NCBI GenBank assembly: GCA_021199855.1
Contig: JAJQHD010000022.1
Coordinates: forward strand, 33,347 to 97,346
DNA length: 64,000 bases
Source of the DNA: Oscillospiraceae bacterium
GTDB lineage: Bacteria > Bacillota > Clostridia > Oscillospirales > Ruminococcaceae
Direction of reading: 5' to 3'
Shown here: positions 33,069 to 40,986 of the stretch, one piece after another
Layout of the letters: each line of letters opens with the position of its first letter
How positions within the stretch are numbered: the stretch's first letter is position 1
Made by a program: the position numbers and the translations under genes
The notes under the pieces: model-generated
The model's database searches: none
The model's input: only the letters and a program-made list of their open reading frames with translations
What the model was told of the DNA's origin: nothing

Positions 33069-36000
33069 GTGTATTTGAAATCTATTGAGCTTCACGGCTT
33101 CAAATCCTTTCCGGACAAGGTAAAACTCGAATTCGGAAAAGGTCTGACAGCCGTTGTAGGTCCCAACGGAAGCGGAAAAAGTAATATAGGCGATGCAGTC
33201 AGATGGGTTTTGGGGGAGCAATCTTCCAAGACTCTTCGTGGTGGAAAAATGGAGGACGTAATCTTCGGCGGAACCGAGAAGAGAAGTCCTATGAGCTTTG
33301 CCAGTGTCACTCTGAATATATCGAACGAGGACCGTACCCTAGAAATAGATTCCGATGAAGTCAGCGTCATGCGCAGGCTTTGGCGCAGTGGCGAGAGCGA
33401 GTATCTTATAAATGGCGCACAGGTCAGGCTTAAAGACGTGGTGGAGCTTTTCATGGACACAGGTCTCGGACGTGACGGCTACTCGATAATTGGGCAGGGC
33501 AAAGTCGCCGATATTGTCAGCTCAAAGTCTGGCGACCGCCGGGAGATTTTCGACGAAGCCGCCGGAATCTCGAAGTTCCGCTATAAAAAGGCAGAATCGG
33601 AGCGCAGACTTGCTTCAGCCGAAGAGAATATTCTGAGACTAAAAGACATTCTGTCAGAACTAGAGGGCAGAGTAGAGCCCTTAAGAATCCAGTCGGAAAA
33701 GGCAAAAAAGTATCTTAAACTGGCGGATGAAAGGAAGCACCTCGAAATCTCTGTCTGGACAAACAGACTAGAAGAGCTCAAGGCAAGTGAAACCGACACC
33801 GGAAATCTCTTGCTGTCTTCTCAGGGCGAATATGAACACCTGACCAACGAAATTTCCCGCCATGAAGCCGAAATAGAAGAGCTCGCCGCAAAGCGCAGGC
33901 AATCCGCCGCGGCGGCAGAGGAATACAGAGCAAAAATTTCAGAACTCAATTCCCGCAGTACAGAAGCGGCATCCGACATCGCCGTCTACAAAAACAACAT
34001 CATGCATTATGAGAGTGAAATCGCTGAAGCCGAGAAAAAGCGCCAGGAACTCCTCGATGCCGAAAAAGAGGTCGAAAAGAGCATTTCCCAGCGTTCTGCC
34101 GAATCGGAGCGAATCAAGTCTGATTTGGTTGCACTCAATGAAGAAGTTTCAGCACTGGAGCAACAGCTCACCGGTTTGAACGTAGAAGAGGACGAGAGAC
34201 AGAGTGACTTAAATACCTCACGTGAATCCTTAAACCGAGCCTATGTCGAACGCTCAGAGCTGAAATTCGCAATCGCAAATGCCCTCCGGGACAAGAGCGA
34301 CGCTGAGTCTGAGATTAAAGACGCATCGGCGCAGATTGACACTCTGAAGCTCCAGATAACCAGGACTGAAAACGACGAGCATTCCGCTCTCGACGGCGTT
34401 TCAGATATCTTAAGGCAGATTTCCGAGCACCAGAACCGCTTGACCGGCTTCAACATGCTCTATCAGAAGAAAACGGAGCAGCAAAAGAAGCTTTCGGCTG
34501 AATTTAACGACGCCGTGCTCAACAAGCGAGCTCTTGAATCCCGCAGGCAGATGCTGATTGATTTGGAGAACAGCATGGAAGGCTTCGCCGGAAGCGTCAA
34601 GAGTGTAGTAAAAGCCGGCAAATCGGGAAGACTCCAGGGCGTCAGAGGAACAGTGTCCCAACTCGTCTCCGCTGACTCAAAATACAGCCTTGCAATCGAG
34701 ACCGCACTCGGTGGCGCCATGCAGAACATAGTCGTCTCGAATGAAGAGTCCGCAAAAGCCTGCATCCGCTACTTAAAGGAAACCAATGGCGGCAGAGCAA
34801 CATTCCTCCCGATAACATCAGTTAAGGGCAATGTGTTGAATGAGCGTGGTCTTGACATGGAAGGGGGCTTCGTCGCAATGGCATACGAGCTCCTCGATTG
34901 CGACGAAGAGTATTCCGGCATCATAAAGTCACTTCTCGGCAGAACCGCAGTCGCCGAAAATATCGACCTTGCGGCGAATATTGCAAAGAAACATGGCTAC
35001 AGATTCAAGATAGTAACCCTCGACGGTCAGGTAATCAATTCAGGCGGCTCATTCACCGGAGGAAGCTCCTCAAAAAACTCGGGCGTTCTTTCAAGAAAGA
35101 ACGAAATCGCAAAGATTTCAACACAGCTTGACAAGCTCGAATCCGACCTGTCAAGGCTTAAAGAAAGACTTAATTCTGTCAACGCTGAAGCAGAAAAGCT
35201 AGGTTTCGACCTTGAAGGCGAACGTGACACCATCTCAACGATGGAAGCTGACAGAATCCGCTTCGAGAGCGAAGCCGAACGCCTGAGACTTTCGGCTGAA
35301 CAACTTAAGGACCGTGTCTCGGATATCGAGAAATCGGTTCTCTGGAATAAGAACAAGATTGCAACCTCCGAAGAGACAAAATCTTCTTCCGAGATAAAAC
35401 TCGCTGAGCTTGAAGCCGAAATTTCCGTCATTGAAGGAAAAATCAGCGCCGCCGGCGAAGAATCAGCCGCCACGAAGAACCGTCGTGAGGAGATTTCAAA
35501 CGAGATTTCTTCTAAGCGTCTTCACTCGACCGAGCTTGCAAAGGACATCGAAGCGGCAAACCAGTTTATAGAACAGCTAAAGTCGGGCATCGAAAGCTCG
35601 AAGAACTCAGCACTCGAATATTCAGGCAGAAAAGCCGAGCTGGAGCACGAGATTGCCCTCGAAAACGAGAATATCGCCGAGCGTGAGCGTGAAGCCGCCG
35701 AGTCAAAGCTGACAGCCGAAAGATATGCAGAGCGAATCCGCCAGGAAACCGATGGTTCACTCGAATATGAGCGCCAGGAGAATCAGGCAAGAGCCAAATC
35801 GAAAGAAACGTCATCCTTGAAAGAGCCTGTTATGGGCGAGATTTCCCGCCTTTCAGAAAGGCTTGAAACCATCCGCCGTGACAGCTCGGACATCATCGGA
35901 AGCCTTTGGGAGTCCTATTCGATGACCGCCGAGGAAGCGGCAGCTCAAGCTGAAAAGCTCGAAGACGTCAATGATGCCAACAAGCACCTGACCGAAATAA

Positions 36001-36641
36001 AGAATAAGATTCGTGCATTAGGTTCAGTCAACACCGATGCAGTCGACGAGTATAAGGAAGTCTCCGAAAGATACGAATTTTTGTCGAAGCAACTCGCCGA
36101 CGTTACAAAATCGAAATCCGAGCTCGAATCCCTTATTGATGATTTGACCGTCAACATGAAGAGGATGTTCTCAGAAAGCTTTGAGAAGATTAACGAGAAC
36201 TTCAAGCTGACATTCTCAGAGCTCTTCGGCGGAGGAAGAGGCGAGCTCATCCTCACCGACCCGGACAACGTCCTTGAATCGGGAATCGAGATAAACGTCG
36301 CGCCTCCCGGAAAGGTAATCAAGAATCTCTCGCTTCTTTCGGGTGGCGAGCAGGCTTTCGTGGCGATAGCAATCTACTTCGCAATACTCATGCTCCGTCC
36401 GTCGCCGTTCTGTATCTTGGATGAGATTGAAGCGGCGCTCGACGACGTCAACGTCACGAAGTACGCCCAGTATCTACGGCACTTCACCGACACAACCCAG
36501 TTTATACTTATCACCCACCGTCGCGGAACGATGGAAGAGGCCGACGTCCTCTATGGCGTCACCATGCAAGAAAAGGGAGTCAGTAAGCTCCTCAAGATGG
36601 ACGTCCACGACGTATCCTTCAGCGACGACGAGATTAACTAA
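33069..36641 (+). CDS. smc: Chromosome condensation ATPase SMC
   Basis: 1190 residues from a GTG at 33069 preceded by AAGGAA. The N-terminal Walker A is GPNGSGKSNIGDA (about 32-44). Two long Glu/Lys/Ser-rich coiled coils (about 165-510 and 665-1015) flank a hinge (about 515-660) with glycine-rich turns. The C-terminal head has the signature LLSGGEQAFVAIAIYF, where GGEQ replaces the usual GGEK, and Walker B FCILDEIEAALDD. With ScpA/ScpB it organises and segregates chromosomes. It precedes ftsY by 21 bases, the classical smc-ftsY pair. Confidence 0.96.
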   Translation: MYLKSIELHGFKSFPDKVKLEFGKGLTAVVGPNGSGKSNIGDAVRWVLGEQSSKTLRGGKMEDVIFGGTEKRSPMSFASVTLNISNEDRTLEIDSDEVSVMRRLWRSGESEYLINGAQVRLKDVVELFMDTGLGRDGYSIIGQGKVADIVSSKSGDRREIFDEAAGISKFRYKKAESERRLASAEENILRLKDILSELEGRVEPLRIQSEKAKKYLKLADERKHLEISVWTNRLEELKASETDTGNLLLSSQGEYEHLTNEISRHEAEIEELAAKRRQSAAAAEEYRAKISELNSRSTEAASDIAVYKNNIMHYESEIAEAEKKRQELLDAEKEVEKSISQRSAESERIKSDLVALNEEVSALEQQLTGLNVEEDERQSDLNTSRESLNRAYVERSELKFAIANALRDKSDAESEIKDASAQIDTLKLQITRTENDEHSALDGVSDILRQISEHQNRLTGFNMLYQKKTEQQKKLSAEFNDAVLNKRALESRRQMLIDLENSMEGFAGSVKSVVKAGKSGRLQGVRGTVSQLVSADSKYSLAIETALGGAMQNIVVSNEESAKACIRYLKETNGGRATFLPITSVKGNVLNERGLDMEGGFVAMAYELLDCDEEYSGIIKSLLGRTAVAENIDLAANIAKKHGYRFKIVTLDGQVINSGGSFTGGSSSKNSGVLSRKNEIAKISTQLDKLESDLSRLKERLNSVNAEAEKLGFDLEGERDTISTMEADRIRFESEAERLRLSAEQLKDRVSDIEKSVLWNKNKIATSEETKSSSEIKLAELEAEISVIEGKISAAGEESAATKNRREEISNEISSKRLHSTELAKDIEAANQFIEQLKSGIESSKNSALEYSGRKAELEHEIALENENIAEREREAAESKLTAERYAERIRQETDGSLEYERQENQARAKSKETSSLKEPVMGEISRLSERLETIRRDSSDIIGSLWESYSMTAEEAAAQAEKLEDVNDANKHLTEIKNKIRALGSVNTDAVDEYKEVSERYEFLSKQLADVTKSKSELESLIDDLTVNMKRMFSESFEKINENFKLTFSELFGGGRGELILTDPDNVLESGIEINVAPPGKVIKNLSLLSGGEQAFVAIAIYFAILMLRPSPFCILDEIEAALDDVNVTKYAQYLRHFTDTTQFILITHRRGTMEEADVLYGVTMQEKGVSKLLKMDVHDVSFSDDEIN

Positions 36642-36662
36642 TATAAAACAAAGGAGAATAAT

Positions 36663-37580
36663 ATGGGCTTTTTTGACAAGCTGAAAGCAGGTCTTTCAAA
36701 AACCAAATCCGGACTGATGAGCGGAATCAACAGGCTGTTTTCGGGAGGAAACCTCGATGACGACTTCTATGACGAACTCGAAGAGCTCCTGATACTGTCC
36801 GATTTGGGCGGCAAGACCTCAGAAGAAATCGTTGAATCCCTCAAAGATAGGGTAAAAGAGAATAAAATCAAAGACCCGGGCGAGGCACGCCAGGCTTTAA
36901 AAGATATCATAACTGAAATGCTCGGCGAGGATGTGCCACTCGACCTTTCCACTAAGCCGTCGGTAATCCTTGTAATCGGAGTAAACGGCGCGGGAAAGAC
37001 AACCACCATCGGCAAGCTTTCCTATCAGCTGAAAAACGAAGGCAAAAAGGTTCTTGTTGCGGCGGCAGATACGTTCAGAGCCGCAGCAGTCGACCAGCTT
37101 CAGGTCTGGTGCGACCGTGCAGGAGTAGACATCATCAAGCACGCCGAGGGAAGCGACCCAGCCGCAGTCGTATTTGACGCTATGGATGCCGCCAAGGCAA
37201 GAAATGTCGATGTAGTCATAGTTGACACTGCCGGAAGACTTCAGACCAAGAAAAATCTGATGGCGGAGCTCTCGAAGATTTCAAGAATCGTCCACACAAA
37301 GGCTGAAGGCTGTGCTCTTGAAGTTCTCATCGCACTAGACGCCACAACCGGTCAGAATGCCGTAAATCAGGCAAGAGAATTCAACGAAGCCGCCGATATA
37401 ACCGGAATAATCCTTACGAAACTCGACAGCACCGCCAAGGGCGGAATCGTCATCCCGATTGTAAACGAGCTCAAAGTCCCGGTAAAGATAGTCACCGTCG
37501 GCGAAAAGATAGACGACATCCAGCCTTTTATCGCCAAGGACTTTGTCGATGCACTCTTTGACGAGGGAGGAGAAGAGTAA
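36663..37580 (+). CDS. ftsY: Signal recognition particle receptor FtsY
   Basis: 305 residues, a short FtsY almost without the acidic A domain. The N domain contains LDDDFYDELEELLILSDLG. The G domain follows with GVNGAGKTTTIGKL (G1), DTFRAAAVDQLQVW, DTAGRLQ (G3) and TKLDSTAKGG (G4). It is the membrane receptor that docks SRP-ribosome complexes for co-translational insertion. AAAGGAGAATAAT precedes the ATG. The stop overlaps the next ATG by one base (TAATG), so the rdgB-yhbY fusion is coupled to it. Confidence 0.96.
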   Translation: MGFFDKLKAGLSKTKSGLMSGINRLFSGGNLDDDFYDELEELLILSDLGGKTSEEIVESLKDRVKENKIKDPGEARQALKDIITEMLGEDVPLDLSTKPSVILVIGVNGAGKTTTIGKLSYQLKNEGKKVLVAAADTFRAAAVDQLQVWCDRAGVDIIKHAEGSDPAAVVFDAMDAAKARNVDVVIVDTAGRLQTKKNLMAELSKISRIVHTKAEGCALEVLIALDATTGQNAVNQAREFNEAADITGIILTKLDSTAKGGIVIPIVNELKVPVKIVTVGEKIDDIQPFIAKDFVDALFDEGGEE

Positions 37581-38470
37581 TGAAGATGATACTTGCCTCC
37601 AACAACCCAGAAAAGCTCCGTGAAGTCAAAGAAATCCTGACTCCCTACGGCATAACGGTAATTTCCCAGTCGGAAGCCGGAATCAGGCTCGAAGTCGAGG
37701 AAACCGGCACCACTTTTGCTGAAAACTCTGAGCTGAAAGCAAGAGCGGTTTACGACCTGACCCATATGCCCGTAATCGCCGACGACTCTGGAATCGCGGT
37801 CGACGCTCTTAACGGCGAGCCGGGAGTCTATTCCGCAAGATACGGCGGCGAAGGTCTTAATGACGTCGACCGTTGCATGTTGCTCCTCAAGAACATGGAA
37901 GGCGTCCCGGATGAAGAGAGAACTGCCAGATTCGTCTGCGTTATAACCTATTTTGACGAAAATGGCTCGAAGCACCAGTTCGACGGCAAAATCGAGGGCA
38001 AAATCGGCTATGAGATGATAGGCAGTAACGGCTTCGGCTATGACCCACTCTTCATGGTCGGCGACTGCTCACTCGCCCAGTACACCGACGACGAAAAAAA
38101 CAGCGTTAGCCACCGTGGCAACGCACTAAGAAAATTAGAAGCTTATCTCGCTGAAAACCATAAGCCAAAGAAGGTGTCAAAACTGAACTCAAAACAGCGT
38201 TCATACTTAAAAGCCTACGCCGCAAATATCGAACCCTCGTTCCAGATTGGCAAGGGTGGAATCAGCGAGGCACAGGTCAAGTCAATCGACGATTACCTTA
38301 CAGCCCACGAGATAGTCAAGATAAAGTGCCTTGAAAACTCGCTTTATACTGCCCGTGAAGCCGCAGAGGAGCTTGCAGACAAGACAAATTCCGAAGTAGT
38401 AATCACCATCGGCTCGAAGGCGGTTCTGTACCGCAGAAACCCGAAAAAGCCAGTTATAGATTTCAAGTGA
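37580..38470 (+). CDS. Fusion of RdgB-type dITP/XTP pyrophosphatase and YhbY-type RNA-binding CRM protein
   Basis: 296 residues in one uninterrupted frame. Residues 1 to about 195 are an RdgB/HAM1 nucleotide pyrophosphatase: ILASNNPEKLREVKEIL, FAENSELKARAVYDLT, the catalytic VIADDSGIAVDALNGEPGVYSARYGG and GSNGFGYDPLFMV. From about 200 the sequence is a YhbY CRM domain: LNSKQRSYLKAYAANIEPSFQIGKGGIS, then EIVKIKCLENS, and the end GSKAVLYRRN. RdgB cleans inosine- and xanthosine-triphosphates from the nucleotide pool. YhbY binds pre-50S ribosomes. They are normally separate neighbours (rdgB, yhbY, nadD). I see no stop, RBS or internal ATG that suggests a sequencing join. Confidence 0.93.
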   Translation: MKMILASNNPEKLREVKEILTPYGITVISQSEAGIRLEVEETGTTFAENSELKARAVYDLTHMPVIADDSGIAVDALNGEPGVYSARYGGEGLNDVDRCMLLLKNMEGVPDEERTARFVCVITYFDENGSKHQFDGKIEGKIGYEMIGSNGFGYDPLFMVGDCSLAQYTDDEKNSVSHRGNALRKLEAYLAENHKPKKVSKLNSKQRSYLKAYAANIEPSFQIGKGGISEAQVKSIDDYLTAHEIVKIKCLENSLYTAREAAEELADKTNSEVVITIGSKAVLYRRNPKKPVIDFK

Positions 38471-39663
38471 TGAAGATAGCGATATTCGGGGGCACCTTCA
38501 ACCCCATTCATAACGGACACTTAAACGTAATCGAAAACGTCCTGAAGGAACTTTCGCCTGATAAACTCATCCTGATGCCGACCCACATTCCGCCTCACAA
38601 GGCGGTTAAGGATTTAGCCTCTGACGAAGCCCGGCTTGAAATGTGTCGGCTTGTAGCAAATCTCTACAATAAGGTCGAAGTCAGCGACTTTGAGCTAAAA
38701 TCCGAAGGCAAGAGTTACACCGTCACAACGATGGAGTATCTAAAGAGCCTCTATCCCGACGACGATTTGTACTTCGTCATGGGAAGCGATATGCTCAATA
38801 CTTTTCTCACGTGGGTTAAGCCTGATAGAATCATGGAGCTCTGCACCTTGGTCTGCGTCTGCCGTTCAGAGAAAGACAGAAAGCAATCCGAAGCTAAAGC
38901 TGAGGAAATCCGTGAACACGGCGGCAGATGTATTCTCGTAGACTGCGAAGCGGTCGAGGCGTCTTCAACCGAAATCCGTGCGGATTTAATCGCATATAAC
39001 ACCTCTTTCGGACGGATTCCCGAAAATGTTGAACGCTATATTCTCAGGAATGGGCTTTATAATTTCGATAAAACGAAGTATAATAGTTATAGGGAATATC
39101 TGGCGCTACACCTCTCCGAAAAGCGGTTCAATCACTCTCTCAATGTCGCCGATGAGGCACTTAAACTCGCCGTTTTGTATGACTGCGACCGTGAGAAAGC
39201 CTATTTTGCCGGACTCGTCCATGATATTTGCAAGGAAATCCCGACCAGCGAACAGTACGCCCTGACATTGCGATGCCCACTTGATGTCACCGACGTTGAG
39301 CTTCACGCCCCCAAAACCTATCACGGAATTGCCGGTTCGGTATTTCTTAACGAGAATTTCGGAATAACCGACCCCGATATTCTCTCAGCTGTCAGATATC
39401 ACACCGTCGCAAAAGGCGGGATGAATCTTTTAGAAAAGATTATCTACATGGCGGACTTAATCTCGAAAGAGCGACATTATCCCGATGTCGAGTATTATAG
39501 GGACGTCACCCATAAGGATCTGGATTTGGGACTTTATGAGGCGATGAAGTTCTCGATTGAGGATTCCATCTCGAAAACCCGCACTATCCCAACTCTCACG
39601 CTCGACGCCTATAACGAGTACACCCTCTATAAAATGAGCCTTCAAGGCGAGACGAAAAAATAG
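38470..39663 (+). CDS. Fusion of NadD adenylyltransferase and YqeK HD-domain hydrolase
   Basis: 397 residues from ATG 38470, overlapping the previous stop by one base (TGATG); a GTG at 38467 is less likely. Residues 1 to about 195 are nicotinate-nucleotide adenylyltransferase, with FGGTFNPIHNGHLNVIENV and the C-terminal SSTEIRADL in place of the usual ISSTxIR. From about 205 to 395 it is YqeK: RFNHSLNVADEALKLAV, LVHDICKEIP (the HD motif), YHGIAGSVFL and IIYMADLISKERHYPDV. NadD makes NaAD for NAD synthesis. YqeK hydrolyses Ap4A symmetrically. The genes are adjacent in most Firmicutes; fusions of the pair are known. Confidence 0.94.
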   Translation: MKIAIFGGTFNPIHNGHLNVIENVLKELSPDKLILMPTHIPPHKAVKDLASDEARLEMCRLVANLYNKVEVSDFELKSEGKSYTVTTMEYLKSLYPDDDLYFVMGSDMLNTFLTWVKPDRIMELCTLVCVCRSEKDRKQSEAKAEEIREHGGRCILVDCEAVEASSTEIRADLIAYNTSFGRIPENVERYILRNGLYNFDKTKYNSYREYLALHLSEKRFNHSLNVADEALKLAVLYDCDREKAYFAGLVHDICKEIPTSEQYALTLRCPLDVTDVELHAPKTYHGIAGSVFLNENFGITDPDILSAVRYHTVAKGGMNLLEKIIYMADLISKERHYPDVEYYRDVTHKDLDLGLYEAMKFSIEDSISKTRTIPTLTLDAYNEYTLYKMSLQGETKK

Positions 39664-39697
39664 GAACCAAAGGATTCAACGCCCTTTCTGATTGTTT

Positions 39698-40561
39698 ATG
39701 AAAGAGCGATTAAAGAAAATCCTGTCTAAGTTTGAAAGGGAAGAACGCCCGAGAATCAGATTCCGCCGTGGGGACAAGCTCCCGCTGATGATGGCGATAG
39801 CTTCCATAATATCTGCGACAGCAACCTATATGGTTTTAAGCGGCACTGCGGCATACGCAAGAAAACTCTCAGCCCTGAGAGCCGTGACACCTGAAAGTGC
39901 AGATTTCACTTTTGAAGCCTATTCTTACGAACCCGCCACCACCAAGCGAAATATTCTCCTGTCGATAACCGATGGGGAAGAGCTCTGCCGTGTCCACATC
40001 TTAACTTTCGACGAGGACAAGCACACCCTTGAAATCTCAGATATCTCGCCGGACACTCTCGTCTCCTGCGGAAGCTTTGAGGGAACGCTTGCAGAGGCAT
40101 ACAAAACCGAAGTTTATGATGAAATAGTCTCGATGGCACTGAGCCTGCACCTTGATGGAAGCATGGCAACTGACATTGAAACCGTTGCCGACTCAATAAA
40201 TCTTCTCGGTGGAGTGAAACTGACTCTTGACAAAGAGCTGAAAATCGGCGACAATATACTAAGTAAGGGTAAAAGAACTGTAATGGGAAGTGTTGCGAAA
40301 ATCATCCTGTCAGATAGCGCCTCCTACTCAGAAGCCAATTCAGACAGAATCGCCGCCTATCATCAACTTCTCATATCGTTTATCTCGACCTTGAAGGAAA
40401 AAGGTGTAGTGGAGTGGGTGAGCCTGACACTTAACCTGATTGTGAACCGTGTCGAAACCGATATGACTGTCAGTGAGATTATAGAGCTTATAAATCTCCT
40501 GAATGAGACAAGTACAAAGAACATTAATATCCAAGTGATAACAATAGAAAATTCAAAGTAA
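39698..40561 (+). CDS. Divergent LytR-CpsA-Psr (LCP)-like membrane protein
   Basis: 287 residues from ATG 39698 (a TTG lies six bases before); no strong RBS is visible. After a basic cytosolic start there is one transmembrane helix (about 27-47, LMMAIASIISATATYMVLSG) and an extracellular domain. The segment LLSITDGEELCRVHILTF, followed about 15 residues on by ISDISPDTLV, resembles the LCP start, and nadD-yqeK-LCP-rsfS is a known clostridial order. LCP enzymes attach wall polymers. However, the usual PRDT arginine is missing (S-P-D-T) and the protein is shorter, so activity is doubtful. The family call rests partly on position. Confidence 0.55.
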   Translation: MKERLKKILSKFEREERPRIRFRRGDKLPLMMAIASIISATATYMVLSGTAAYARKLSALRAVTPESADFTFEAYSYEPATTKRNILLSITDGEELCRVHILTFDEDKHTLEISDISPDTLVSCGSFEGTLAEAYKTEVYDEIVSMALSLHLDGSMATDIETVADSINLLGGVKLTLDKELKIGDNILSKGKRTVMGSVAKIILSDSASYSEANSDRIAAYHQLLISFISTLKEKGVVEWVSLTLNLIVNRVETDMTVSEIIELINLLNETSTKNINIQVITIENSK

Positions 40562-40572
40562 AGGAGACCGAA

Positions 40573-40926
40573 ATGACAGAATTAGAAAAAATCACGGCAA
40601 TCGTAAAGGCACTCGATTCAAAGAAAGCTGAGGACATCCAGGTAATCAAGATAACCGACCTGACGATAATCGCAGACTACTTCGTTATCGCCGGCGGCAC
40701 CTCAACTACCCACACAAAAGCCCTTGCAGATGAAACCGAATTCAAGCTGGGTGAACTCGGCGTCAAGCCGGACCATATCGAAGGCGTCGACGGCGCAAGC
40801 TGGATAGCAATCGACTTCGGGGATATAATCGTCCACGTGTTCTGTAAGGATACAAGAGCTCAATATTCGCTCGAAAAGCTCTGGAGCGACGGCGAAGTTA
40901 TTGACATCTCGGAAATGCTGTGCTAA
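40573..40926 (+). CDS. rsfS: Ribosomal silencing factor RsfS
   Basis: 117 residues. Motifs are ALDSKKAEDIQVIKI, LTIIADYFVIAGGTST, VDGASWIAIDFGDIIVHVF and YSLEKLWSDGEVIDI, covering the whole family length. RsfS binds L14 and blocks subunit joining when nutrients fall. AAAGGAGACCGAA precedes the ATG, 11 bases after the LCP-like gene. It is the usual last member of nadD-yqeK-rsfS. The promoter for leuS overlaps its last codons. Confidence 0.95.
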   Translation: MTELEKITAIVKALDSKKAEDIQVIKITDLTIIADYFVIAGGTSTTHTKALADETEFKLGELGVKPDHIEGVDGASWIAIDFGDIIVHVFCKDTRAQYSLEKLWSDGEVIDISEMLC

Positions 40927-40929
40927 AAT
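40901..40929 (+). promoter_or_regulatory. SigA-type promoter of leuS
   Basis: TTGACA (40901-40906), 17-base spacer, TAAAAT (40924-40929), overlapping the end of rsfS. The leader before leuS is only about 50 bases, too short for a T-box. Confidence 0.72.
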
Positions 40930-40986
40930 AAGGCGCAGTAGATTAACAAAAGGGTCACACCAAGTAAAATATAAGGACTGATAACA

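Noticed and set aside
40930..40986. T-box leader before leuS
   Set aside because: The leader is about 50 bases and has no T-box consensus or specifier stem.
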